Shown: positions 1-12,068, counted from the stretch's first letter. The stretch: 64,000 nucleotides of DNA from Parapristionchus giblindavisi (GCA_943737045.1 CALSFV010000209.1:434001-498000); one strand, 5' to 3'. Program-made: numbers and translations. The notes: generated by a model not told the origin, from the sequence alone.

Positions 1-1050
1 TTTTGCACTCGAACACTTTGTACTTGTTGAAACACCCTTGCGATATACGATAAATAAATAAATAAAATAAGCAAAATCATTCGAGGCGTCGAGGTAAAGA
101 GGTACCGCTCTAAAAACACCGAGCGGGTTCGAACCCCGGTTCGATCCAAATCTTTTTCTGATTTTTACAGACACAGAAAACGTGTTCCAAGGTATTTTTT
201 CGTGATAAGAATGATGAAACAAGTTGTTTTGAGTCATTCTGAGCTGGAAAACGTTCATTTTATGGCAACACATCTGTTCTCAAAGGGTGAGTTATGGCGC
301 GCGCTTGTAATCTCGATGGCGGATATCTCGGCTCTAAGAGCAGGTACGCCTTCACTTCCAAAAACATAAATGTCCAAAAACATTATAAGAAATATTATAA
401 AGATTAATTAACATTACTGAAACGTTTTTTCCATGTGGAAAAGCAAAATATGTTTTTTCTTTTTCATAAAACAGACCGCCCCGCACCGGCGCATGGTCGA
501 CAAATGACGTCATCAACTGTGAAATGTTGCCCAAGATCTCCTCTTTCGATGCTTTTTTTGAAAAAATGTCTATCATTATTTTGAACGGAGTTATGATCAT
601 TTTTCTGACGCACACTCGAGCCAAAAATACTGTACCTGCCAACTTTTGTCGATATAAAGTTATTTTGTTTAAAGAGCCAAAAAATGCGACAAGACTTATG
701 ACTCAACCTAATACAATTCGTTTCAGCCGTACAGAGATGTGGTCGCGCAACTTATATTTAAAACGCATCTTCTACACCACTCTCCACTCTCGACTACATT
801 CGCCTATCCCATCACGAGAAAAGAACCAACAGTTGAGTCCCCTCCTAGAAGACTTTGAAACGTTAGGAGCGGTATTTCCATCTTGTAAAGCATGTGTCTT
901 GGACGAGCAAAATAAAGTTTTCGTTGGTTATTTGAATATTGTAATCAAGTTTCGTATTGTGACGTTTTCTTGAATGAACATGAACTCTCTTAGAGAAGAA
1001 AGGATAAATCTTATGGATAAGAAGATTCACCCTGTTTTGACAGTCTCTGC
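1..1050. repeat. Mosaic of repeat relics at the left edge
   Basis: Positions 180-645 match the centre and right arm of the foldback element at 17402-18888: the stretch beginning gtgttccaaggtatttttt, and the segment containing gatgacgtcatcaact. The matching segment has an internal deletion joining element positions near 18256 and 18540, so this is a dead derivative. Positions about 770-1035 match 60010-60290 in inverted orientation (block containing agttgagtcccctcctagaa). Bases 96-150 hold a B-box-like ggttcgaaccc that may be a tRNA remnant. No gene was recognised; the ORFs here are repeat reading frames. Confidence 0.65.
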
Positions 1051-1316
1051 GTATAATATAACAGGATAAAACATTATTATAGTATTATCTTCTACACCCA
1101 ACTATGTCACGAATCAAAATTTTCTGGATTTTGTTCCGCGAATATTCGACCTGATTCAGCTGAAAATTGTTTGTTTGTCTGTTCAACGAAATAACGATCA
1201 TTTTGTATGTTTAATAACGGTACCACTGGTATTCCTCTGGCAATTCGCCAATATCTACCGTATATCCTGATGGCATCTATAATATCCTTTTCACAAGTTG
1301 TTTTGAAAATAGTCAA

Positions 1317-1386
1317 GTTCGGCAACAGGATTCGAACCCGCTACCATGTGCTATCTAGTCCCACGTTTTACCACTACATCCGAACT
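1317..1386 (-). repeat. tRNA-like module (A and B boxes) of a dispersed repeat
   Basis: Read on the minus strand it has an A-box-like gatgtagtggtaaaac and a B box ggttcgaatcc, followed by ttgccgaactt. The same order is seen in the tRNA-bearing MITEs at 20779, 30913 and 57122. There is no matching acceptor stem, so it is not a functional tRNA gene. The surrounding 1050-1450 bases hold no recognisable gene. Confidence 0.55.
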
Positions 1387-1454
1387 GTATGAAAAATCTT
1401 TTTTTTCATAAAAAAATTGCGTCGAAGTTATGAGAAATTGTCCTAAATGTATTT

Positions 1455-2418
1455 AGCACGCTGTAAACTAAAACTTGTGCACCAGGTGCACGGAATAATT
1501 ATTTTCCTACAAAGTGCTTTTTATTTTTTTAAAGCGATTTTTTTTCCTTTTTTGTAAAAATGGCCGTTCCGGATTAATATTTAAAATAACTGGAAAAATT
1601 CTGCATTTTTATTTTTTGCGATGTTCATTTTGCGTTTTCAAAAGGAAATGTAGAATATGTGCGCTAAAAAAGGTTTGGACAAAAAGTGCACGGCAAATTT
1701 AGGGCCATTCTCATTTTGGACGAAATATTGCAGAGCAATTTTCTGTCCACTTATTCAGCTTCTCCATCTTCGCTTACCCGGCTTGTGTGCAAAAAATGAC
1801 AGCATCAGAGAGAATTCGATCCGACTACCTCTCGATTATGATTTAGACGCACAATCAATAGGCCATTCGGTCGCTTTCATTGCTCCACTAATTCCTATCA
1901 ATGAAGAATGAGAATGAGAAAAAGAATGAGAAAGAAGAAAGAATGAACAATGAAGAAAGAATGAGGAAAGAATGAGAATGAGAGAATGAGAGGAGCGATG
2001 GAAACGACCGAATGGCCTATTGGTTGCGCGTTCGACTCATAATCGAGAGGTTGTCGGATCGAATTCTCTCTGATGCTGTCATCTTTTGCACACAAGCCGG
2101 GTAAGCGATGATGGAGAAGCTGAATAAGTGGACAGAAAATTGCTGAAAATTTTCGTCCAAAATGAAAATGTCCCAAAATTTGCCGTGCACTTTGTGTCCA
2201 AAATGTTTTTTGATGGCAAACTGAAACGCATACAAGAAGATCGGTTTTAAAATTTCTGAACAAAAATCACCACCAATGACAAAAATGGCCGATACTCAGC
2301 CAAATTAAAAAAAAAGCCAACACTAATCACTTTCAAAGAAATTAACTAAAATTGTCCCAGCATTGCTAAATTTCAGCGTCCGTGCACCTGGTGCAAAATT
2401 TTTAGTTTACAGCGTGCT
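1455..2418. mobile_element. 964-bp foldback element with tRNA-Met-like cores in both arms
   Basis: Terminal inverted repeats begin agcacgctgtaaac and end gtttacagcgtgct. Both flanks carry attt, a probable 4-bp target duplication. Most of the element is one imperfect palindrome around an (AGAATGAG)-rich centre (1900-1990). Each arm contains a tRNA-like core: 1797-1869 on minus and 2011-2079 on plus. The right copy has A box tggcctattgg, anticodon-loop-like gactcataatcg and B box ggatcgaattc. The CTCATAA loop suggests tRNA-Met ancestry. The mirrored ORFs here are artefacts of the palindrome. Confidence 0.75.
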
Positions 2419-3298
2419 ATTTCGTGACAAAAAGATGTGACAGGCGTGAATGTTCATACATACGTATATCTAATGATTTTCTTATGAAATTAACAAACGA
2501 TAAGAAAGAAATTACAGCTAAAACCTTATGTATATAATACAGGATGTCCCCAAAGTTTGATTTTCCGTAAATTCTTGAGAATTATATCACCAATTATTCA
2601 GGTTTTCGCCATTTTTCTCTCATTTCGTTAAATTTTTTACTTTTCGTAAAATGTTACGACATAAAGAACGAGAAAGCTCCCTCAATGGCCTCTTCATTGC
2701 GCGCATTATTCTGCTCACTTACTCACTCACTCACTCACTCATTCACTCACTCACTTGCTTACTCACTGCTCTATTCTCTAACAACAAGAGAGCATAGACC
2801 GTTGAAGAAACCGTTGACAAAGGTTTTTTTCCTATAAATGTTACAAAAAATCGTAAAATCGTAAAACGTAAAATGCACAGCCCTATACTACACTACCACT
2901 GCACTACTACTAAGGGATTTTTGAGTGTTCACTCTATCTTCTTGCATTTCACTTGGCACTTGCATAAGCGAGATGAAATAGATTTGCATGAACATTCTTG
3001 TGACTCCACTTTTCACTTGTATTTGATTTTCGAAAAAAAACACATAATTTCCCTACATGAATCAGTTCTTAATAATCGTTCACCAATAATCTATCCCCAT
3101 CTTCTCTTATTATTTCTGGCCTTCTTCTATCTATCCCATATATCAATAATATTTCCTTATCTTTCCCTACTATGGTAGGATACGTAATTTATACAGATGA
3201 TCTAAAGATTTTTGTAATCTAAATATACTAATGACCTGCTTCCTGCGACTGTGTCGGTGTCGTAATGCTCTCGGCAATGGAGTACGTCTTTAAAGCAA
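2419..3298. other. No gene seen; repeat fragments and a microsatellite
   Basis: Near 2541 the sequence acaggatgtccccaaagt resembles a mariner/Tc terminal repeat, but no partner end was found. An ACTC microsatellite lies at 2713-2766. At 2911-3013 there is the end of the tRNA-MITE family (cacttgcataagcgagatg, then gtgactccac). Positions 3050-3160 are one copy of a roughly 100-bp direct repeat found again at 3977-4080. Confidence 0.5.
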
Positions 3299-4080
3299 CA
3301 CCCCAAGCTAGTTTGAAACTCTCCGCCCTGGCAACACTCTCTCGCTTTCTTTGTCTACGAGAGAGCATTGCCAATGCGGAGAGTAAGATTAGCTTGGGAT
3401 TTAAATGACGCTAAATGCTCGGTGATGTACATTGGCCCACTTACAAAAACTACGCACTCAATATATTCTTAATGATAGTGCTGGCCTAGCAGTGCTCACC
3501 TGCAATACGTGCCTGATTGTACCTTTACCTTTACCATTTAACCCTTTGTTCTGAATTTAGTTTGCTCTCTTCTCCCGTGGTAAATATTTGAAAAATACGG
3601 CATTAAGTTTTTTTCGAAATTTCGAGGAGCGCCGTAACAGCTGAAATACCTATCACGCTAGTAAAGGTCAGCCATGATGACAAGACAGGTGTGGCAGTAC
3701 GAAGTCGGATTGCTTCGATGAGGCCTGAGTGTCATTATAATAAAATCTTTATGGAGAGCATGAGCAAGAAATACATAGAGAAATATATTAAGGACACATA
3801 AAATACAATACCAGAACGGGATAGTACGGTTGGATGATGATGATGATGATATAATTATGAAGGGTGGGAAGGAATACAATTACGAAAAAATTTTGACATT
3901 AGGACAAATTAGAATTAAGCAATAAATTCCAAGAATTAACTACTCTTTTCGAGATATAATTCAAAAATCGTTTGGACTTTCCCTACATGAATCAGTTATT
4001 TATAATCGTTCACCAATAATCTATCCCCATCTTCTCTTATTATTTCTGGCCTTCTTCTATTTATCCCATATATCAATATA
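3050..4080 (+). repeat. Pair of ~100-bp direct repeats flanking ~815 bp
   Basis: The block starting ccctacatgaatcagtt and ending tcccatatatcaat occurs at about 3050-3155 and again at about 3980-4080, differing at a few positions. It could be a tandem duplication split by insertions, or the ends of a small element. No TG...CA termini or target duplication were seen, so an LTR call is not supported. The interval contains a hairpin MITE (3299-3399) and a short GAT microsatellite near 3838. Confidence 0.5.
3299..3399. mobile_element. Hairpin MITE, family M1
   Basis: This is one copy of the commonest small element here, about 100-115 bp. The ends resemble ggcacaccccgagctaa, with arms containing ctctccgctctggcaa and actctctcgctttctttg. 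The two arms fold almost completely onto each other. Bases resembling TTTAAA lie on both flanks of this copy. Other copies are at 12126, 14185, 28801+29996, 44524, 53736, 54318, 55045, 63625 and 63892. Confidence 0.75.
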
Positions 4081-4339
4081 GATAGAAAAACTGGAAGAAA
4101 GGAAATGCTGAAATTTATTGTTTAAAGATTCCACAATGCCACACTTTCCTGAGCAGAAGTATGAGGAATATTTTATGAGAAATGTCGCTCCTTTTCAGAC
4201 ACAACCTGTGAAAAATGAAAAAAAAATAAACTGCTTGGTTGCGAACTAGAAAAGTTACACTGAAAAATGCACTATTCGGTATGCTAAATATTATCAGTCT
4301 TTACGTGGCCACCGTTTATACGAACGAGTCCTCTTTTTT

Positions 4340-4342
4340 AGA

Positions 4343-4374
<32 letters not shown>

Positions 4375-4500
4375 ATTAAATTATTTATTCCATAATGTTC
4401 ATAATCACATTAAGAGAGGGCAGGGGGGAGATGAATTTCCGTCGCTTATACGCGATTTCGGAACTATGACAGATCAATGACAATTCATTTACCGTAAACA
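4340..4500 (-). repeat. 3' tail of a non-LTR retrotransposon (minus strand)
   Basis: A (TTTA)n run at 4347-4380 is followed by attccataatgttcataat and gatgaatttccgtcgc. The same order is seen at 15772-15870, where the LINE reading frame continues. Only the A/T-rich tail and a short body are present. Confidence 0.5.
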
Positions 4501-4699
4501 TTCTAAACATATTTTTTTTAAATTTAGCACAAAAAAACTCAAAAATATTTGAAACAATACTTTACTTTGATTAAAAGGATATTTAACAATTTAAACATAT
4601 TATTTTGATCCCCACGATCTGTGTAAGTTCGTTGAATGGAGTCATGTAATGAGACATACATTCATAATAAGGTACCCAAGAGGTTGCAAGGGGTAGAGT

Positions 4700-5060
4700 G
4701 CGTTGGTCGATAATTGTCACTGTATTAGAATCAAATCGTAATGAAAGAGACAACAATATGGAGAAATTAGCATATCCCTGAACAAGTGTCATTCACAAAG
4801 AACATCATCCATCCATTATCAAACGTGAAAATGCTCGTTTCAGCTGAATAACTTCGAGCTAGAAAGCTCAGAAAGTTTTGACTCATGACGGAGTTGGGCG
4901 ATGGAGATCATGCGAGTTCTATATATAAAAGTCGCTTGACCACATCGCGGTATGGCTGAAACGGATGTATATATCAATGTTGCCAAAAGATAAAATAAAG
5001 TTGTGCAGTAAAGGTACACTATTTGCCGTTAACAGGAAAGCATTTGAATTTTTGTCGATG
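4700..5060. repeat. Segment shared with 23415-23790 (flank of receptor duplication)
   Basis: The blocks with aatcgtaatgaa, acaaagaacatcatc and accacatcgcggtatggct are collinear with 23415-23790, downstream of receptor C. In C the homology runs straight on into the last receptor exon. In A it is interrupted by about 1.7 kb of inserted elements (5060-6770). This shows that receptors A and C arose by duplication of a segment larger than the gene. Confidence 0.75.
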
Positions 5061-5164
5061 TTCTACAAAACTATTTAATATCACTTTAATACTTGTGAAT
5101 ATAACATTAATTTTGAGTGAATTTTGGCGAAGAGCGTTCGGTCTTTCACGTATGCGAAATTATG

Positions 5165-6065
5165 AATATTTTGTGCAAGCTCCATTATATCACGCCTGTT
5201 ACGAGAGGATCGAGCTAAAAATGAAAATTTGGGAAAAAAACGAAAATGGTGAAATGAGACCATTTTTGGATATCTCTGGCATCCCCTACCAGTCCCCAAA
5301 GTATCATTATGTCTCGCACGAAAACAGTCATAATGTGCATGGGCCCGAATCACCCCCCATTCAATTTTTCGATCAACAACACCTTTCTACCCTGCGTCAC
5401 TGAGATCAAAGATCTCGGTGTCACATATTCAAATACTTTGGATTTCACTGAACATATTAGCAACATAGTGAAAAAAAGCTATAGCTCGCTCCTGCTACAT
5501 CCTTCGTTCTTTCACATCAAAAGACCAGTTGTCTATTTTGCACTTATGTCCGTCCACTGCTCGAATACTGTTCTGAAGTGTGGAACCCCGTGTCGTCGTC
5601 TTTGAATGCCCTAATTGAATCAGTACTTATCATATACTCCAGATTGGTATGTAAACGCTGTCGTCTATCGTACACCTCGTATGAGGACCGTCTACGAGCC
5701 TTGGACCTCCCTACTTTAGAAACCCGTAGAACAATTATTGATCTTACTGTAACATTCAAGATCATTCATATTTTTATTGATATTGACCCCCGTAGCATCT
5801 TTATATTGAGCCCGAAAAAAGAGCGGGGTCACTCTTGTGACACTTTTTCGCTAAAACGTACCAGAAGCGAGAATTTCGAGCTCAAAGTTGGGACTTCACC
5901 TTACCGAACCGGTGAATTGAGCCCCAAAATAAAATTTGCATACTAAGACTTTGGGGGCTGGTAGGGCATGACAAAAAATGGTTCTAGCTCATTTCACCAT
6001 TTTCGCTTTTTTTCCATTCTCAGCTCGATTCTCTCGTGACGGGCGTGATTTTGCAAGTGAGATTA
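5165..6065 (+). mobile_element. Inverted-repeat element enclosing a LINE reverse-transcriptase fragment
   Basis: Arms of about 125 bp (5175-5300 and 5940-6060) are inverted copies of each other, for example cacgcctgttacgagag against ctctcgtgacgggcgtg. Between them lies the C-terminal part of a CR1/jockey-type reverse transcriptase on the plus strand, about 5300-5905. It shows EIKDLGVTYSNTLDFTEHIS, LEYCSEVWNP after a frame change, and YEDRLRALDLPTLETRR. The frame is broken at least once, so it is not functional. Either a foldback captured a LINE piece or a LINE inserted between pre-existing arms. Confidence 0.7.
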
Positions 6066-6105
6066 ATTTACAAGAGTAGCTATGTCGTAGTTATTGAGCG
6101 TATAT

Positions 6106-6785
6106 AAATCACTTGTTTTATTTGTAGAAGAGACTATTTCTGCTTTTGCATGTTTCAGAAACTATGCCGATCTCTTTTATATATCAAATAGCGCGTGGCG
6201 AAGGTCAGCCGGGTTAGGTGAGGGGCATTGGAGAGACAATCGAGAGTTGAGCGAGATTTAGCCTTTGAGCAACTTCCGTTTCTTACAAGTCTTTATGTCT
6301 CAGTGAGTCTTTTGAATAAGAGTATTTTTCCTCGATAGGTATAGGTAAAATATGATGGGAGCCAAAAAATTAGCTGATGTCATGTACTTTCAGATTTTTT
6401 ATAATTAATTTTAATTTTGTAAATTTTTAAATTTTTTTTGAAAAACTCACAATACGTAGGCGAAAAGCAGTAAATGAAATAAGGCAGCCCTCAAAGAGCC
6501 GTGAAAACTTAGCGGCGTCAAAAATAATGCATGCGCCCATGAAATTTGCATTTTCACAAAATTAAAATTCATTATAAAAAATCTGAAAGTGCATGGCTGC
6601 TGCTAATTTTTTGGCTCCCATCATATTTTACCAATACCTATCGAGGAAAAAATACTTATTCAAAAGTTCCACTGAGACATAAGAGACTCCACTTGTTAGA
6701 GCATGTTTGTCATTTATTATGAAAGTACATTTTATACGCAGAATATGTCCACTTCGTTTTCGTTTCATCTTTCGATCTGACGTAC
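6106..6785. repeat. Dispersed repeat interrupted by a ~400-bp palindromic element
   Basis: Positions 6106-6240 and 6690-6750 match 59757-59900 and 59940-60000 directly (for example cacttgttttatttgtagaa and agtacattttatacgc). In this copy an inverted-repeat element at about 6285-6690 is inserted, with arms containing tcctcgataggtat and ggctcccatcatattttac. It sits just downstream of the last recognised exon of receptor A, so the C-terminal exon of A is hard to define. Confidence 0.55.
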
Positions 6786-9700
6786 CTTCATCGATGATAT
6801 CAACATCAGTGAAAGCATTCCTGAGTGCAATGAACTAAACAACGCGACGAATATGATTATATCTGTAATAGTGTTCCGCATTCGTGAATTAGTCGTGCAA
6901 TTCGTGCATTTAGTGGTCGCTATTTTTGATGTTTTATTGGAATTTGCATTTATCTAACAAAGAAAATGCCAATAAAGCATTAAAATAGCGACCGCTAAAT
7001 GTCACTGATGACTGAAAATGATGCAACGATTGCACGAATTGCACGACTAATGCACGAATGCGGAACACTAAACTGTAACTTAACTTTCTCAATGAAATTA
7101 TGCGATGTGGTATGAGAAAATATTCGATCTTTTCTGGGAACTTTCGTTCGAAAATTTATGTTCGAAATTTGAACACACTTGCTGTTAGCACATTCCCTGG
7201 GGATGTACCTAGTACGTCAATATTCTAAGAGTAACCTGGACTATTTACACTCGAGAAGATGTACATATTACAGATGATCAGGGTCGGAATTGCGAGACAC
7301 AATGCTGGTATTGTTTCCTTAAACATTACAATTTGACAGATTTTCATTAAGAAGAAGTTCGCACCTGTAATATCAAAGATATGGCCAGTTTGCGATGAAT
7401 ACCCTTCGCTTTAGTGCTGAGTTTCGTTTGCATTTTGATCTCGTGGAAAATGTGCAGACAAAGCTGGAAATTCTTGGTAACATATTTGAAAATATTGTCT
7501 TAAACACTTTTAATAATCATAGCAGGTTATACAGTACAGCCCGATCTCCTTTTGTACACGAGTGACACGGCGGCGCCCTGCGGCGCTCATTTGCGCTCAT
7601 CATTTATTTCTGTGGGTACTGAATATTTTTCGATTCTCAAAGTCTTAATCATGAGTTTCCGTTATGAAAAGTTGTTTTAAAGACTAAAGAAACTGAAACA
7701 AAATTTTTATTAATGAGAAAAAAACAATTAAAAGACAAATCACACTGGTCCGAAAACGGTTGGTACTGTAAATTTCGAAAAATATCTTACGGCGATCGTG
7801 CGATCGATGCGCCCTATTACAGTATACCTTTCCAATAAATAATTACCCATCGTTTTCAGACCAGTGTGATTTGTCTTTTAATTGTTTTTTCTCATTAATA
7901 TAAATTTTGTTTCAGTTTCTTTAGTCTTTAAAACAACTTAGCATAATGGAAACTCATGTTTAAGACTTTGAGAATCGAAAAATATTCAGTACCCACAGAA
8001 ATAAATGATGAGCGCAAATGAGCGCCGCAGGGCGCCGCAGTGTCACTCGTGTACAAAAGGAGATCGGGCTGTACTGTAGAATTATCTCGTAAAATCTCGT
8101 ACCAGTTGAAACATCAATGACCATATAAAAATTCCAAAAATAATGACGATGACGAGGTAGTAGAAAGTATCAGACATGCAAGCCAGATGTTGAAGTACGA
8201 AATCGGATTGTTTCGAGAATGCCTGTATTCGAAGCATTAGTAGTGTATAATATTATCAGTCATGCGAAAATCAACGGTAATATCAATCACCGCTCTGACC
8301 ACACTAATATTTTTCGTCTGTGATAGAATGAGGACTGTCTATAAAGTATTGTTTCCCTTTTTATTCCGGGTTTTATTCCAAGGGTATATTTCCATATTTT
8401 TAAAAATTTTATCATGCATATAAAACAGTAAAGCTTACATGCTCTATTAAAGAAGAATTCTTCGATATATCGTACTCGCAAAACTGAAAGATTGATTGGT
8501 CATCAGTTATTCAAATCAATAAAACTTGCATGAACAGCTACCGCCAACGAATCGTAGATCATAGTGATGATAAGTAACAACAAATATCTTTTCATCGGAG
8601 AAAGGTTGAGTAGACTTTCGTGTCTGACTACTGCCTATAATACATTTTATATTTGCCATCTTTATGTATACCTAACACAAAAATAAATTTTATGTGGTGA
8701 ATTACATCATTCTCTTGTTGTCAATACCATTTCTAAACCAGTGGTGTGTTCAATCTGTCAAAAAAGATGCGAAGAAAGCTGCGAAGAAAGTTCGCAACTT
8801 TGTCCGCATCTTTTTTCTCTAAATCTCTCGAAATACACGCTCTCTAATTCTCTCTAACAAAAGTTGCGTCGAAACTTGCGACGAAAAGATGCGACTAAAG
8901 TTGCGAACTTTGTTGCGAGGTCGGTTAGAGCAGACGAGAGAGTGTGCATTTGAAGAGGAGCAGAAAAAGTAAACGGAGCTTTACTTAAAGTTGCGACGAA
9001 ACTTGAATTTACAAAAGTGATAGTGTGATGGTGAAATTGTTATTACTCAATTCCTTATGAGTGTGTGTTCAATATGTTATAATTTTTTTTAAAGAAAACT
9101 CTTATTATTTATACAAAACCTGCAAAAGAAGTAGTGTGCGCACTCACGCATTTTCGTTTGAACTCTAGCTAGAAGGGGCGGGGCGACTGTCACCAAACCC
9201 GTCTGGGGTTTGCCGAAGTCTTTAATACAAGTATATAAGCCCCTTACCCATAAAAGGGGTAGGAGAGCTTTTGGATGAAATTCGTGAGGAGAGGTGCGCC
9301 TAACCCGTCTGGGGTTCGCCGTAGGCATTCTTACAAGTATGCAAACCCCTTGACTATGTGAGGGTTAGGAGAGCTTTCGGACGAAAGTTGCGAGGAAAGT
9401 TCGCATCTTTCTGCTGAACTCTCGCTAGAAAGTTGCGAACTTTCTTCTGAACTTTCGATCGAAAGTGACAGATTGGACTGACCCCTGATGATAAAGTATT
9501 TCAAATGTAAGATGTAAATTATTGCCTGATGTCGATATATGATGCATAGTGCGGTACACGGAACGTGTAGGAGCGTAAGAACAACCAATATATCCTGTAA
9601 AAACGAACCTTTTACTACAATACATCTACGTTTTTGCGGAGTGGAGTGGGAGGTGTTATTTTTGATTCTTTAGCATAAGGAAATAACACTCTGTAAAACA

Positions 9701-12068
9701 CCGTCGAGCATATTCCTAGCTTTAATTATATTGGCTTAAATCAAAACGTGTTATTGAAGTTTTGCTAAATCGTGAAGCATGAATTCAACAATAGCGGAGT
9801 CAATGTTTAATTTGACCTGTTTGAACATATAATAATATTTTAAGAGACCGGCTCGGTTAAAATTCACTATACCCCGGAAATTTCCCCTAGCAAAAGGATT
9901 CAGGCCTCCATGCTTTCTTGGTGGAAGGTGACCTGGCTCCTATTTGCAAAAGTGTAGTGAGTGAGGCATTCAGTCTCCAACGCGGCCAACGGCAAAATTC
10001 CAAAGTCGAAAAAATTTTTTTTTTCAAAGTCGTAGAAACACTAGGAACATCGAATTGTGGACGTCTACAAACACGTTTTTTCAGCATTTCCGCGAAATTT
10101 TCACCCAGTCAAAATCAATAGACCGAAACTTCCTATAGCACATAAAATAGCCCACACGATTCTGCACTAATAAAACACAATTTCAAACGAATCGAGATTT
10201 TCTCAGTATTTAAAAAAAATCAAAATGTGCTTTTTGGGGCTGTTTTTTTCGCCCCCAGACCACTTTCTTGGAGGGAATTGGATATGTTCTGTGTATCATG
10301 CGACATTCTGAGATGGGCTGAGTAAGAATCCACTGAAACCCAGACGGATGGCGCGCTCCTGGAAAAGTCGATTTCCATGGTTCATGGTCCGAAAATCTCG
10401 AATTTTTTCATGACTGGAAAAGCTTCTTTCTTGTGGTCATCATGAAGCATGCTCATTTTGAATTACTACGAAATAGTTTTCATCGTTCCATCGATCTGCA
10501 CACAATACTGGACATTTGTCCTTTTTTTTATTTTTTAAATTTATTTATGAACCATGACCAGGGGGTCATGGTCAATAAATCGAAATTCATCATTTCGACC
10601 ATGACCCCCGGGTCATGGTTTACTTTTGAGTACAAATGTCCAGTATTGTTGAAATAATCGCAATTGATATGACTGGGTGAAAACCTCGCGGAAATGCTGA
10701 AAAACGTGTTTGTAGACGTCCACAATTCGATGTTCCTAGTGCTTCTACGCACTTTTGAGATGACCAACTATACCGTTAAACAATATCGAGGCTAACTGGT
10801 TTCATTCGCAAAATATGATTTTTCGAAGTTTGCCATTTTTTCGACTTTGGAATTTTGCCGTTGGCCGCGCTGGAGACTGAATGCCTCACTCACTACACTT
10901 TTGCAAATAGGAGCCAGGCCACCTTCCACCATGAAAGCATGGAGCCTGAATCCTTTTGCTAGGGGAAATTTCCGGGGAATCCTCAAAATGGTAAATAATT
11001 ACGGAGCCTGTCTCTTAAAAACTAGCTAGTTTATGTCAACATGAACTTCTGTGATACTTTTGATAAACGGTACTAATAATGTAACATATTAAGAAGCAAA
11101 GATCAGTATATTGTACTATGAATTCTGTTCTTTAGGTCTTTTCGTTATTTTCAAATGTCGTAATGATAAATATTTGTCGAATTATTAAAGGTGGACAACC
11201 GCGAATATTTTCGAGAACAAATTATGAAGACAGAAAATTCAAAACCAAAAATACAAGCTGTTTCTACAAACAACATACCACTTGAACCATTCCTCCTAAA
11301 CCGAATCTTCGGGATAGTATGCCGTTACCGTATACGCAAGGATACGGTAGAAGAGTAACTTCATGGAAGAACATTGTAAGATACACGTCAGCAGCGAAGT
11401 TGCATGTCTAGGGTTGAACATATTTTTAGCAATGCAAAAAAGAATCCCTGTCCCTAAGACTAGCATCTATGGATCCATGGGCCCACACGTGGCCGTTATA
11501 ACAAAACCGTCTAATTTCAGAGAGAACTTCCCTCATTTTGCACACTCTTTCGTGTATTTCTTCTTTTCGTCGATTTCGAATAGCACAAAAGATTTGAAAT
11601 ACCAATAAAACTGCGAGTCTTCGAGTGTAAGCGGGAGTTGAAGTAGTTTTAACCGTTAACATCAAAATAAAACATATTGACGTCAGTGTTATTGAAAAGC
11701 CACCGGTTATAGAAGCGCTGAAAAGTCGTTGGGATTATTTAGTAAATGAATTACGACTACACTTCAAACAATCTCCACTCTCTATTTTAAGTGTCGCGTT
11801 TCGTGCATTAGCACGTTGATAAAATATATTTCAATACATCAAATTCATTTTACAAAATGAAATCACAATGCGGTCTTTTAACGGGCAGTGAAACATTTCA
11901 AAATGGTTTTGAATAGTGCACTGCAGTATTTAAAAACAATTTTAAAAAAACTCCGTTCACTTTAATTTTATTAAACAAGTAACGGATCATACAGTTGCAA
12001 AGTTCAAATGCTTACCAAATCGAATAAATTTGACTGAGCTGATCCGATAGTGGTTCCGCTACTATCAT
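6786..12068 (-). CDS. Serpentine 7TM chemoreceptor A (Str superfamily), 10 exons
   Basis: Exons on the minus strand are 12068-12016, 11717-11603, 11407-11279, 9594-9526, 8634-8530, 8483-8439, 8222-8103, 7463-7365, 7317-7236 and 6862-6786. They join without stops into about 298 codons. The start MIVAEPLSDQLSQIY matches the start of receptor B. Segments: TM1 (SITGGFSITLTSICFIL), TM2 (NFAADVYLTMFFHEVTLLPY), TM3 ending YRHQ, TM4 after NLSPMKRY, a loop FCEYDISKNSSLIEH, TM5, an intracellular loop LCLHIFHEIKMQTKLSTKAK, TM6 starting TIPALC, and TM7 (FVALFSSLHSGML). The family is a nematode chemosensory GPCR at the plasma membrane; srh/sri-like is my best guess. Two donors are GC (after 9526 and after 8530). 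The last residues are uncertain: either readthrough VRQIER then stop, or one more exon. Introns are enlarged by MITEs. Confidence 0.82.
6871..7068. mobile_element. 198-bp MITE with TA duplication in intron of receptor A
   Basis: Terminal repeats read gtgttccgcattcgtg inward from the left and the inverted gaatgcggaacac on the right, flanked by TA on both sides. Receptor C lacks it at the same intron position, giving an empty site. TA target choice fits the Tc1/mariner superfamily. Confidence 0.75.
7532..8076. mobile_element. 545-bp palindromic MITE with TA duplication in intron of receptor A
   Basis: Ends are cagtacagcccgatctcc and its inverse, flanked by TA. The arms (about 220 bp each) mirror each other around a gatcgtgcgatcg centre near 7795. 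The intron between TM5 and the intracellular-loop exon in C lacks it. A diverged relative is at 12318-12791. Confidence 0.8.
8745..9482. mobile_element. ~740-bp element with short inverted ends and internal duplication
   Basis: Homology of A to C stops at about 8741 and resumes near 9490, so this block is an insertion in the intron between the TM3 and TM4 exons. The ends share atctgtca in inverted orientation. Inside, aacccgtctggggtt heads two imperfect direct copies (about 9191-9280 and 9299-9386). Repeats of ttgcgaactttc flank them. Part of the core (cgggtttggtgggc) recurs near 53310 and 58985. Confidence 0.6.
9844..11014. mobile_element. 1171-bp foldback with TTAA duplication in intron of receptor A
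   Basis: Left end gagaccggctc and right end gagcctgtctc are each flanked by TTAA. Receptor C has a single TTAA at the corresponding site (about 26045), an empty site. TTAA targeting suggests a piggyBac-like origin. The arms, with tccaacgcggccaacggc and inverse, mirror each other. The centre (10555-10625) holds nested palindromes of accatgacc. No transposase is encoded; ORFs near 9918 and 10792 are mirror images. Confidence 0.78.

Noticed and set aside
3050..4080. LTR retrotransposon defined by ~100-bp direct repeats
   Set aside because: The repeats do not start TG and end CA, no target duplication was seen, and the interior holds unrelated small elements and no gag or pol.
9089..9625. ORFs with EESSQLSSESS-type repeats
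   Set aside because: Low-complexity translation of ttgcgaactttc repeats within an inserted element; the true exon here is 9594-9526 of receptor A.
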